Source: Spirochaetaceae bacterium
GTDB lineage: Bacteria; Spirochaetota; Spirochaetia; Treponematales; Treponemataceae
DNA: 64,000 nucleotides
Assembly (NCBI GenBank): GCA_017416145.1
Contig: JAFQDD010000008.1
Span: 62,001 to 126,000 of the forward strand
Direction of reading: 5' to 3'
A program made the translations under genes and the position numbers. The stretch's first letter is position 1. Each line of letters begins with the position of its first letter. Shown here one piece after another: positions 36,002 to 43,818 of this stretch. Below the pieces are notes generated by a model that was not told where the DNA came from, searched no databases, and saw only the letters and a program-made list of their open reading frames with translations.

Positions 36002-37101
36002 ATTTCACTTCCTGGATATTGAGTGCCTTCATCATCGCAGTCTGCCCGACTTTTCATAAACTCACTGATTTTTGGCTCCTTATCCTCTTCTTCTGTTTTT
36101 TCTGCAAAAACATCTGCTACAAGGTTTTGAATCTCTTTTTTTGCTCTGTCTAAACCGTAGCGTCTTTCTACAGAAATTGGAATTACAATCTCGTCTTTTA
36201 GATTTTTTTTGATTTCTTCTGCAACTTCTGGAGCTCCTTCAATATCCATTTTGTTACAAAGAACAATACGTGGCTTAGAAGCTAATTCTTCGTTAAAAGA
36301 CTTTAACTCCTCTTTCAGAGTTTCAAAAGCCGTAAGAGCATTTTCGTCGCTACAGTCAATCATAAAAATTAAAGCCATTGTGCGAGAAATGTGCTTCAAA
36401 AAGCGAATACCAAGCCCAGCCCCTTCAGAAGCTCCTTCAATAATTCCTGGAATATCTGCAATTATGATGTCTTGTTCATTATCAATTCGTAAAACCCCAA
36501 GATTTGGAATTTTTGTAGTAAATGGATATGGAGCAATTTTTGGTCTTGCGTTTGTAAAGTAATCTAGCAAAGAGGATTTTCCAGCGTTTGGAAAGCCTAC
36601 AAGGCCAACATCAGCCATAACGCTAAGCTCAACCCGCAATTTTCGTGTTTCACCTGTTTTTCCAGCATGAGCATATTTTGGAGCTTGGTTTGTTGAGGTT
36701 TTAAAGTGCATATTTCCCCAACCGCCTTTACCACCTTCTAAAAACTTAAACTCTTGATTTTCAGCTTCTGTGGTAAACTCACAAATCAATTCGTTGGTTT
36801 CATAATCTCGTACTGTAGTTCCAGGTGGTAGCGGAATAACAATATCTTCGCCATCTTTTCCGTATCTGTTGCTACCAGAACCATCACCACCGTTTTTTGC
36901 TTTGTAAACAGTTTTGTGTCGTAGATGAGCTAAAGTTCTAAGGTTTCGCTTACAAACAAAAATAACGTCTCCACCTCGACCACCGTCACCACCAGCTGGT
37001 CCACCATTTGGAACATACTTTTCGCGTCTAAAGGCAATACATCCGTTGCCACCTTTTCCAGAACTTACTTCTATACGAGCTTCATCTGCAAATTGTATCA
37101 T
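35998..37101 (-). CDS. obg: GTPase ObgE/CgtA
   Basis: A 367-residue ribosome-associated GTPase. The glycine-rich OBG domain (1-158) precedes the G domain with GFPNAGKSSL (G1), DIPGIIEGASEGAGLG (G3) and CNKMD (G4). The C-terminus from about 330 is short and acidic. An AAGGTG box precedes the ATG. A terminator separates it from rpmA, so obg may depend on read-through or on a promoter within 37102-37142. Confidence 0.95.
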   Translation of the reverse strand: MIQFADEARIEVSSGKGGNGCIAFRREKYVPNGGPAGGDGGRGGDVIFVCKRNLRTLAHLRHKTVYKAKNGGDGSGSNRYGKDGEDIVIPLPPGTTVRDYETNELICEFTTEAENQEFKFLEGGKGGWGNMHFKTSTNQAPKYAHAGKTGETRKLRVELSVMADVGLVGFPNAGKSSLLDYFTNARPKIAPYPFTTKIPNLGVLRIDNEQDIIIADIPGIIEGASEGAGLGIRFLKHISRTMALIFMIDCSDENALTAFETLKEELKSFNEELASKPRIVLCNKMDIEGAPEVAEEIKKNLKDEIVIPISVERRYGLDRAKKEIQNLVADVFAEKTEEEDKEPKISEFMKSRADCDDEGTQYPGSEM

Positions 37102-37142
37102 TTTACACCTTGAAAATTGTACATTTCGTACTAAAAAAATTT

Positions 37143-37187
37143 AAAAAAATACCCGGCAAAGCATAAATTTTACGCTTTATACCGGGT
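37143..37187 (-). terminator. Terminator after rpmA, before obg
   Basis: ACCCGG and CCGGGT at the base, extended by ATAAAGCGTAAA and TTTATGCTTT, form a long stem, followed by seven T on the minus strand. It allows higher ribosomal-protein output than obg. Confidence 0.8.
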
Positions 37188-37208
37188 ACCTTGCATTTAA
37201 AGAATTAC

Positions 37209-37466
37209 TTATGCCTCTACTGGTTCGATTGAAGCTAGTTTTCTTCCTTTGCGTTCGTGGTAAACAACCTTTCCAGTTTCAGTTGCGAAAAGTGTATCAT
37301 CTTTACCTTTTCCAACATTGTTACCCGGATGGATTTTTGTTCCTCTCTGACGAACTAAGATAGAACCAGCAGAAACTAATTCTCCACCGTAAGCTTTTAC
37401 GCCTAAATATTTAGGATTAGAATCACGACCGTTTTTTGCGCCGCTTCCGCCTCTTTTACGTGCCAT
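37209..37466 (-). CDS. rpmA: Ribosomal protein L27
   Basis: An 85-residue L27 starting directly with [16 protein letters not shown]. The N-terminal extension found in Firmicutes L27, ending FFA or similar and removed by Prp, is absent, and no in-frame upstream start exists. A GGAGG box lies 8 nt before the ATG. The gene is behind prp in rplU-prp-rpmA order. Confidence 0.96.
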   Translation of the reverse strand: MARKRGGSGAKNGRDSNPKYLGVKAYGGELVSAGSILVRQRGTKIHPGNNVGKGKDDTLFATETGKVVYHERKGRKLASIEPVEA

Positions 37467-37487
37467 TTTATCTGCCTCCGCAACCTG

Positions 37488-37820
37488 TTATTCAGTTTTT
37501 TCCTTCAACGATACATGCTCAGGATATTCATCTTGTAACAAGCCCAAACCTTGTTGCAAAAAGTCTCCACAATGTATCAATAAAGCGTTATCCGCCTTAT
37601 CATTATCCTGAACATAGAAGAAAAGTTTTCCAGGTTCAGGTGTATTTACTAAAAGTCTTACAGTTGGTGTTTTTTCTAAAAGAGCCAACACTGTGCGCAG
37701 TATAGAAGAAACAGCAGCACACACAATATCTAGCCCTTTTGGAGCAAAACCTGCATGACCTTCAGCTTCACAGGAACGAAGCATTCCGTTTTCTGACCGA
37801 ATAATCCGTACCTGTATCAC
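37488..37820 (-). CDS. prp: Ribosomal-processing cysteine protease Prp
   Basis: A 110-residue Prp (former DUF464). The catalytic pair aligns exactly with the described His22 (EGHAGFAPKG) and Cys34 (DIVCAAVSSIL). In Staphylococcus Prp removes the N-terminal extension of L27. It sits between rplU and rpmA, as in Firmicutes. Because the L27 here lacks that extension, the substrate may differ. Confidence 0.93.
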   Translation of the reverse strand: MIQVRIIRSENGMLRSCEAEGHAGFAPKGLDIVCAAVSSILRTVLALLEKTPTVRLLVNTPEPGKLFFYVQDNDKADNALLIHCGDFLQQGLGLLQDEYPEHVSLKEKTE

Positions 37821-37835
37821 ACTTACCTCATGTGA

Positions 37836-38189
37836 TTATGCTTCTGCGTTTTCTGCAGGAGCAGCTTCTTTAGCCTTTGCCACTTTAATATCCTTAATGC
37901 GGATATTTGTATATTGTTGGCGATGACCAATTGTACGGTGGTAATCTTTTTTGCTCTTGTATTTGAAAACAATTACTTTGTCATCTTTGAATGTGTTTTC
38001 TACAACAGCAGTAACTTTAGCACCCTTAACATAAGGAGCACCTACGCTTACCTTTTTTCCGTCATTTAAAAGAAGAACAGTATCAATATCTAATGTTTTA
38101 CCTTCTTCAAGATCGATTTTATCAACCGCAATTAGAGCATCTTTTTCAGCTTTATACTGTTTGCCCTTATACTCAACAAGTGCGTACAT
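37836..38189 (-). CDS. rplU: Ribosomal protein L21
   Basis: A 117-residue L21 with an Ala/Glu-rich tail. MYALVEYKGKQYKAEKD and the KDYHRTIGHRQQYTNIRI region are diagnostic. A GAGGTG box lies before the ATG. It leads the rplU-prp-rpmA operon, with a promoter about 100 nt upstream and a possible leader hairpin. Confidence 0.96.
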   Translation of the reverse strand: MYALVEYKGKQYKAEKDALIAVDKIDLEEGKTLDIDTVLLLNDGKKVSVGAPYVKGAKVTAVVENTFKDDKVIVFKYKSKKDYHRTIGHRQQYTNIRIKDIKVAKAKEAAPAENAEA

Positions 38190-38213
38190 CTTACACCTCT
38201 ACTTAAATATACT

Positions 38214-38232
38214 AACTGTAAATTTTACAGTT
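38214..38232. other. Palindrome in the rplU 5' leader
   Basis: AACTGTAAA and TTTACAGTT are perfect arms around one T, within the 95-nt leader of the rplU message. It could be the L21 autoregulatory element or a chance hairpin. Confidence 0.4.
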
Positions 38233-38290
38233 TAATGACTTCCTTGAAAAACGGGGACTCAAGAAAATCTATACTTACTATGTTTGTGTT

Positions 38291-38319
38291 ATTCTACAAA
38301 TTTTCACAAATAGCGTCAA
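38291..38319 (-). promoter_or_regulatory. Promoter of rplU-prp-rpmA
   Basis: TTGACG (38319-38314), a 17-nt spacer and TAGAAT (38296-38291). Transcription should start near 38284, giving a leader of about 95 nt. Confidence 0.7.
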
Positions 38320-38323
38320 GGGA

Positions 38324-39685
38324 TTAGTTAAAAATAAAAGCTTCTTTTGGACCAGAAATCTTTACATTTTCAAAAATAGGATTATCTGCATTGATAATGC
38401 GGAAAGATTTTGTATTCACTTCTGGTAAACCTGCAAACATATCAGACAAATCTGGAGTTTCAGTTGCTGTTTCATTTGTCTCAAACTCACAGTTTGTGAT
38501 TTTTAGGTTTGTTAGAGGTTGTTCTGGAATAGCTGCAATAAAACCAGCAGAAGCTTTACATCCTGTAGCTTTTACACCAGAAATTTCTACATTAGAAACT
38601 GATGGAGTATCATCCTTTACAGGAAGAGCATCTAAACTAAAGAACTCTGGTTCACAGCGATTTGTTCCACAAGCATAATACATATTTACAGCAAATGGAC
38701 ATAAATTGTTCACCATTAACAAATCTTTAAATTTTAGATTTGTAACTTTTCCACCACGACCACGACGAGTCTTAATACGAATACCTCTATCTGTACCATC
38801 AAAGAAACAGTTTTCAACATCAACATTTTCAATACCAGCAGCTGTTTCACTTCCGATAACAACACCACCGTGACCATTTCCTACTCGACAGTTTGTAATT
38901 TTGATATTTTTTGATGGTTTATTGATTTGAATTCCATCAGGACCAGAACCAGATTTGATAGCAATTCCATCATCACCAACACTAATTGAACAACTATCGA
39001 TTGTTACGTTTGTACAAGAATCAATATCAATTCCGTCTGTATTTGGAGCATCGTGAGGATTTGTTACAAAGATATTTTCAACTGTAAGTCCATCTGTAAA
39101 TACAGGATGGAATGTCCAGAATGGAGAATTTCTTAGAGTAATATCTTTTACCTTTACATTTTTACATTCAAAAAATTGCATCAAACTTGGACGTAAAAAT
39201 TGTGTATTTCTTCCGCCACCGCCACCTGGTTGTGTTTCATAACCTGGGTTTAGACTAGCTAACTCTTTTTCTAAATCAGTAACTGGTTTACCTTGCTTTT
39301 TCTTTTCAGCAAGAAGATTCCACCAGATTTCACCATTTCCGTCAATTATTCCTTTTCCAGAAATAGAAATATTTTCAACATTAGCTGCAAAAAAGCAAGG
39401 ATGCATTCCATAACATACAACTCCTTCCCATCTTGTCTTTACTGGACGATATAATTCTGGAGTTGGGATAAAAGAGATGATTGCACCTTCTTCAAAAATA
39501 ATATTTATATTTGAACAAAGAGAAATTGGACCTGTTTTCCATATCCCTTTTTCAATAATTAATGTTCCACCGTTATTTTGAGCAAAAAAAGACATTGCAG
39601 CAGCGAATGCTTTAGAATTGTCTTCTTGTATACTGCCACCAAAGTCACTTAATTTCTTTTCGATTTTATTTTCTGTCTGCTGCAT
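38324..39685 (-). CDS. Glycoside hydrolase family 28 polygalacturonase, cytoplasmic
   Basis: A 453-residue right-handed beta-helix GH28 enzyme. All four GH28 motifs are present: NTDG (215-218), the catalytic pair Asp238-Asp239 in GDDGIAIKSG, GHGG with His272 and RIK (303-305). It has no signal peptide or membrane segment, so it acts inside the cell, most likely as an exo-polygalacturonase releasing galacturonate from imported oligomers. It is the last gene of the kdu operon, 75 nt behind eda with a perfect 10-bp hairpin between. AAGGA precedes the ATG. Confidence 0.92.
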   Translation of the reverse strand: MQQTENKIEKKLSDFGGSIQEDNSKAFAAAMSFFAQNNGGTLIIEKGIWKTGPISLCSNINIIFEEGAIISFIPTPELYRPVKTRWEGVVCYGMHPCFFAANVENISISGKGIIDGNGEIWWNLLAEKKKQGKPVTDLEKELASLNPGYETQPGGGGGRNTQFLRPSLMQFFECKNVKVKDITLRNSPFWTFHPVFTDGLTVENIFVTNPHDAPNTDGIDIDSCTNVTIDSCSISVGDDGIAIKSGSGPDGIQINKPSKNIKITNCRVGNGHGGVVIGSETAAGIENVDVENCFFDGTDRGIRIKTRRGRGGKVTNLKFKDLLMVNNLCPFAVNMYYACGTNRCEPEFFSLDALPVKDDTPSVSNVEISGVKATGCKASAGFIAAIPEQPLTNLKITNCEFETNETATETPDLSDMFAGLPEVNTKSFRIINADNPIFENVKISGPKEAFIFN

Positions 39686-39710
39686 TTTAGTAATTCCTTA
39701 TAAAAGATTT

Positions 39711-39746
39711 TGATTTCTAGAAAAGTTTTCACCTTCCTAGAAATCA
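39711..39746 (-). other. Intercistronic hairpin between eda and the GH28 gene
   Basis: TGATTTCTAG (39711-39720) and CTAGAAATCA (39737-39746) pair perfectly. No T run follows, so it may stabilise or process the transcript instead of ending it. Confidence 0.5.
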
Positions 39747-39760
39747 TTTTATTAGCAAAA

Positions 39761-40726
39761 TTATGCTTTATTTAGGTGAACTGCAAATCCACCAATAGAC
39801 ATATCTGTATAAACAAATTTTAGAGGAGATTTTCCTTCTTCTCCAAGATATTTAGCTGTTGACATATCTGGATTGATTCCAAATTGTTTTAAGTAAGCTA
39901 AAGCTCTTTCGATATTCCAAGTCTTAATTCCAATGTGACCGTGAATACCTTTTCCTGTTCCCTTCATTGTTTCAAAAGAAGTTGAATCAACTAGAGAATT
40001 GTTGAACCAAGAAGAATTGCCTTCTTTGCCCAAGAAACCAAAAATTTCAAATTGTTTTGCAATTTTTGCAGCTTCATCATTATCAGCACCATTTAGTCCA
40101 AGGTGAGCTAATGTAAATCCGTGCATATTTGCAACAGCTTCTTTTGAAAGTTTTGTTACAAGTTCGCAATCATCTTTTACCATCCAGCTTCCGCCAATTG
40201 CAAGAATATTTTTGCGTTTTAGGTATTCGCCCATATTTTTAGCGTTGATTCCACCTGTAGCCATAAACTTAACATTTGGGAATGGTCCAGACAAAGCATC
40301 AAGCATTGCAACACCACCAAGAGTTTCAGCTGGGAAAAGTTTTAGACAATCTAAACCTTTGCAAAGAGCTTGTTCAATTTGACCAGGATTTGCAACACCA
40401 GGAATCATTGGAACACCCTTATCCAAAACAAAATCCACAACTTCTGGATTAAATCCTGGACTTACGATAAATTCTGCTCCTGCATCAATAGCTTTTTTTG
40501 CATAATCCTTATTGATAACTGTTCCAGCACCAAGAAGCATTTCTGGATAAGCTTCTTTGATTGCTTTAATTCCGTCAGCAGCAGCTTCAGTTCTGAAAGT
40601 TACTTCAGCAGCAGGAATTCCACCGTCAATAAGTGCTTTTGCAAGAGGAACAGCTTGTTCAACACTGTTCAATTTGATAACAGGGATAATACCAATATCA
40701 CGTACTCTATTTAATAAATCGCTCAT
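39761..40726 (-). CDS. eda: KDPG/KHG aldolase fused to a VOC-like C-terminal domain
   Basis: A 321-residue protein. Residues 1 to about 205 form a class I KDPG/4-hydroxy-2-oxoglutarate aldolase that cleaves KDPG into pyruvate and glyceraldehyde 3-phosphate; EVTFRTE holds the catalytic Glu and CLKLFPAE the Schiff-base Lys. Residues about 210-321 look like a VOC/glyoxalase-fold domain (TLAHLGLN, then GHIGIKTWNIERALAYLKQFG and IGGFAVHL). A normal Eda is about 210 residues. The ATG at 40726 is chosen for AGGATTGAA in front. It is third from last in the kdu operon, 49 nt behind kdgK. Confidence 0.88.
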   Translation of the reverse strand: MSDLLNRVRDIGIIPVIKLNSVEQAVPLAKALIDGGIPAAEVTFRTEAAADGIKAIKEAYPEMLLGAGTVINKDYAKKAIDAGAEFIVSPGFNPEVVDFVLDKGVPMIPGVANPGQIEQALCKGLDCLKLFPAETLGGVAMLDALSGPFPNVKFMATGGINAKNMGEYLKRKNILAIGGSWMVKDDCELVTKLSKEAVANMHGFTLAHLGLNGADNDEAAKIAKQFEIFGFLGKEGNSSWFNNSLVDSTSFETMKGTGKGIHGHIGIKTWNIERALAYLKQFGINPDMSTAKYLGEEGKSPLKFVYTDMSIGGFAVHLNKA

Positions 40727-40740
40727 TTCAATCCTCATTT

Positions 40741-40766
40741 TACCATTGAGGTTGCCCCCAATGGTA
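40741..40766. other. Intercistronic hairpin between kdgK and eda
   Basis: TACCATTG (40741-40748) and CAATGGTA (40759-40766) form a perfect 8-bp stem ending four nt upstream of the eda ribosome binding site. Confidence 0.45.
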
Positions 40767-40775
40767 GTTTTTCGT

Positions 40776-41813
40776 TTAGCGTTGAACACGTCCTGAACCG
40801 TCACCACCAGCAAGAGCTAGTACTTCAGATTTACGGGTTAAGTTAAAGTCGCCAGGAATTGTGTGTTTTAGACAAGAAGCTGCAACAGCATATTCTAGAG
40901 CTTGTTGTTCGTCAGTTGCATATTCTTGTAGACCATAAATCATACCAGCTGAGAAAGAGTCTCCTCCACCTACGCGGTCGATAATATCGTCGATAGCATA
41001 TTTCTTTGATTTGTAGAAACCTGTTTTTCCAGAAAGAACAGCTGACCAACCGTTTTTGTCAGCAGAAATACTTTCGCGAAGAGTAACAGCTACGATTTGA
41101 ACATTAGGGAATTCTGATTTAACAGCATCTGTTAGTTTTTTGTAGTCTTCTGTATCAAGATGACCTTTTGTAACATCAACACCAGGAGCTGTAATACCAA
41201 GACACATTTGGATATCTTCTTCGTTTGCAATTACAACATCAACATATTTTACAAGTTCACGCATAACTTCTGGAGCTTTTTTTCCGTAGTTCCATAGTTT
41301 TTTGCGGTAGTTTAAGTCCATAGAAACTGTAGCACCAGCTTTTTTTGCAATTTTCATAGCATCCAAAGTTGCGTCAGCAGCATCTTGAGAAAGAGCTGGA
41401 GTAATACCTGTTACGTGAAACCAACAAGCATCGTCTAAGATTTCGTCCCAGTTGAAGTCAGAAGCTTTTGCTTTTGCGATACAGCTGTCAGCTCTATCAT
41501 AAACAACTAGAGAAGGACGAGCACAAGCACCTGTTTCCAAGAAATAAATACCTAAACGTCCTCCTTTTACTTTGTTAATAAACTTTGTATTAACACCGTG
41601 TTTTCTTAGTTCATCAATAGCAGCTTCACCAACTGCGTTATCTGGAACAGAAGTAACGAAAGTTGCATCTTTTCCGAAAATTGATAGAGAAACTGCAACG
41701 TTTGCTTCACCACCACCAAAAGTTGCTTCCAACTTTGGAGATTGGAAAAGTCTTTCGTGTTCTGGAGATTTTAAGCGTAACATAATTTCGCCAAATGTAA
41801 CTGTTTTTGCCAT
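40776..41813 (-). CDS. kdgK: 2-keto-3-deoxygluconate kinase (PfkB family)
   Basis: A 345-residue ribokinase-family sugar kinase that makes KDPG from KDG. FGEIMLRLKSP and FGGGEANVAVSLSIFG at the start, DLNYRKKLW in the middle and the catalytic GGGDSFSAGMIYGL (Asp base) are intact. Its place between kduD and eda settles the substrate. It is 91 nt behind kduD. Confidence 0.93.
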   Translation of the reverse strand: MAKTVTFGEIMLRLKSPEHERLFQSPKLEATFGGGEANVAVSLSIFGKDATFVTSVPDNAVGEAAIDELRKHGVNTKFINKVKGGRLGIYFLETGACARPSLVVYDRADSCIAKAKASDFNWDEILDDACWFHVTGITPALSQDAADATLDAMKIAKKAGATVSMDLNYRKKLWNYGKKAPEVMRELVKYVDVVIANEEDIQMCLGITAPGVDVTKGHLDTEDYKKLTDAVKSEFPNVQIVAVTLRESISADKNGWSAVLSGKTGFYKSKKYAIDDIIDRVGGGDSFSAGMIYGLQEYATDEQQALEYAVAASCLKHTIPGDFNLTRKSEVLALAGGDGSGRVQR

Positions 41814-41904
41814 TTTTTTGTCCTTATCCTTTATATAGGTTTAATAATTTGATTAAGAAAATATTTTTATGTTCAAAAAAAACTTCAAACATAAAACCAA
41901 TTTA

Positions 41905-42663
41905 TTATCTACCTAGCCATCCACCATCAACAGCTAGAGTAAAGCCATTTACATAGTCACTTGCTTTAGAAGCCAAGAAAACCACAGCACCCTTCATATC
42001 ATCTGGAGAACCCCAGCGACCTTGAGGAATACGATCCAAAATTGCTTCATTTCTGTCTTTGTCAGCACGAATAGCAGCTGTGTTATTTGTAGACATATAT
42101 CCAGGAGCAATTGAGTTTACATTCACACCGAATTTAGCCCATTCATTAGCCAAAGTCATAGTGATTCCCTTTACACCACTTTTTGCAGCAGTATAAGAAG
42201 GAACACGAATACCACCTTGAAATGAGAGCATAGAAGCTACGTTAATAACCTTTCCGCTTTTTTGAGCAATAAAGTGTTTTCCACAAGCTTGAGTTAAGAA
42301 GAAAAGAGATTTTAGGTTTACATTGATAACATCATCCCAATCTTTTTCTGAAAAATTAACAGAGTCTTCACGACGAATAGTACCAGCGTTATTAACCAAA
42401 ATATCAATATGACCATAAGTCTTAAGAGCAGCGTCAACGATACCTTGAACAACAGAAGAATCAGAAAGATTTGCTTGATAACCTACAAATTTGCGACCAA
42501 GTTTTTCAACAAGTTCTGGAGTATCTCCAGTTCCTGAATTGTAAACACCAAAAATATCAGCACCAGCTTCTGCCAATGCCAAAGCCATTCCTTGACCAAG
42601 ACCAGTATTACAACCAGTAACGATTGCAACTTTTCCATCTAATTTAAAATCATCTAAAATCAT
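41905..42663 (-). CDS. kduD: 2-dehydro-3-deoxy-D-gluconate 5-dehydrogenase
   Basis: A 252-residue short-chain dehydrogenase. The dinucleotide site TGCNTGLGQG, NNAG (90-93) and YTAAKSG (Tyr-x3-Lys) are intact. It reduces 2,5-diketo-3-deoxygluconate to KDG. It follows kduI, but with a 170-nt gap that contains a GC-rich repeat-like element. Confidence 0.93.
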   Translation of the reverse strand: MILDDFKLDGKVAIVTGCNTGLGQGMALALAEAGADIFGVYNSGTGDTPELVEKLGRKFVGYQANLSDSSVVQGIVDAALKTYGHIDILVNNAGTIRREDSVNFSEKDWDDVINVNLKSLFFLTQACGKHFIAQKSGKVINVASMLSFQGGIRVPSYTAAKSGVKGITMTLANEWAKFGVNVNSIAPGYMSTNNTAAIRADKDRNEAILDRIPQGRWGSPDDMKGAVVFLASKASDYVNGFTLAVDGGWLGR

Positions 42664-42689
42664 CTTTTTATCCTAAAAATTAAATTTCT

Positions 42690-42812
42690 TATAAAAGGGG
42701 GCAGCAACCGCCCCTCGCTTCAAAGCCATTCGCTACGCTCATAACTTTTCCGCTACCCCACTGCCTAAGGGGCAAACCATTTTTTCTGTGTCGCCCCTTA
42801 AAATCCCAGCAA
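42690..42812. repeat. GC-rich hairpin element between kduI and kduD
   Basis: The stretch is clearly richer in G+C than its surroundings. GGGGC/GCCCC (42698-42702 with 42710-42714) and TAAGGGGC/GCCCCTTA (42766-42773 with 42793-42800) form two stems. The right end (TGTC, then CCCCTT and AATCCC) resembles the end of the element at 62950-63092, suggesting a dispersed repeat. Confidence 0.5.
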
Positions 42813-42833
42813 GTGGAAAACTAGATTTTCATC

Positions 42834-43676
42834 TTATCTTAGAGATGTAGTTGGGATACCGTCCATATCATCAAATACACGGTTTTCACCAGCCATAGAC
42901 CAGATGAAAGAATAGTTACTTGTACCACAACCAGAGTGAATTGACCAAGAAGGAGAAATAACAGCTTCTTCGTTATTCATTACAATGTGGCGAGTTTCTT
43001 TGCCAGTTCCCATCATATGGAAAACAACATTATCTTTTGGAATATTGAAGTACATATAAACTTCCATACGACGTTCGTGAGTGTGAGCTGGCATAGTATT
43101 CCATACAGAACCAGTTTCAAGACAAGTACAACCCATAGAAAGTTGACAAGTTTCTAGAACATTTGGGTGAATAAACTGATAAATTGTTCTTTCGTTAGAT
43201 GTTTCTTGAGCACCTAAGTGAACTTTATTTGCATCAGCTTGAGTGATTAGTTTTGCAGGATAAGATGTGTGAGCAGGTGCAGAACACATATAGAATTTTG
43301 CAGGTTTATCTGGATTTGAACTTTTGAAAGTGATTTTTTTTGTTCCAGCAGGAAGATACAAACCGTAAAGATTTCCCATTTTGTATTCAGTACCATCAGC
43401 AGTAACAATACCTTCATCACCAATATTGATAATTCCAAGTTCACGGCGTTCTAGAAAATAAGTAACACCAAAATCTTTCCAACAATCAATATTTTTTTCA
43501 ATATCAAGTTCATTTATTGTTGGCATTGCACCTAATGTAACAACACGATCAATATGAGAATAAACAGCAGTAACTTCATTTGGAACAAAAACTTTGTTAA
43601 TATGAAACTCGTTACGAAGTTCATCAGTTGTACAACGAGAATACTCTCTTTGACTCATTGAATATCTAATATCCAT
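42834..43676 (-). CDS. kduI: 5-dehydro-4-deoxy-D-glucuronate isomerase
   Basis: A 280-residue double-cupin enzyme that isomerises 4-deoxy-5-ketouronate (from unsaturated galacturonate) to 2,5-diketo-3-deoxygluconate. MPAHTHERRMEVYMYF holds the zinc histidines and WSIHSGCGTSNYSFIWSMAGEN is the C-terminal signature. GAGGT precedes the ATG. It leads the operon and has a good promoter with two inverted repeats nearby. Confidence 0.95.
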   Translation of the reverse strand: MDIRYSMSQREYSRCTTDELRNEFHINKVFVPNEVTAVYSHIDRVVTLGAMPTINELDIEKNIDCWKDFGVTYFLERRELGIINIGDEGIVTADGTEYKMGNLYGLYLPAGTKKITFKSSNPDKPAKFYMCSAPAHTSYPAKLITQADANKVHLGAQETSNERTIYQFIHPNVLETCQLSMGCTCLETGSVWNTMPAHTHERRMEVYMYFNIPKDNVVFHMMGTGKETRHIVMNNEEAVISPSWSIHSGCGTSNYSFIWSMAGENRVFDDMDGIPTTSLR

Positions 43677-43710
43677 ACTTACCTCTAGTTTGCTTTTTCA
43701 GCATAATTAT

Positions 43711-43730
43711 TTTGCATAAAACAATGCAAA
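43711..43730. promoter_or_regulatory. Inverted repeat in the kduI leader
   Basis: TTTGCAT (43711-43717) and ATGCAAA (43724-43730) are perfect arms with a 6-nt centre, about 15 nt after the predicted transcription start. It is a candidate operator for uronate control. Confidence 0.45.
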
Positions 43731-43749
43731 TAGAATCCCAAATTTGCGA

Positions 43750-43778
43750 ATTCTATAAATAGAGTATGGACTTATCAA
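43750..43778 (-). promoter_or_regulatory. Promoter of the kduI operon
   Basis: TTGATA (43778-43773), a 17-nt spacer and TAGAAT (43755-43750). The leader is about 65 nt. A TGTCA-T-TGACA palindrome lies just upstream at 43786-43796. Confidence 0.68.
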
Positions 43779-43785
43779 CCTAATT

Positions 43786-43796
43786 TGTCATTGACA
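43786..43796. promoter_or_regulatory. Short palindrome upstream of the kduI promoter
   Basis: TGTCA and TGACA with one central T, eight nt upstream of the -35. The position fits an activator site; the regulator is unknown. Confidence 0.35.
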
Positions 43797-43818
43797 TTTA
43801 CCGATATTTTTTTGCGTT

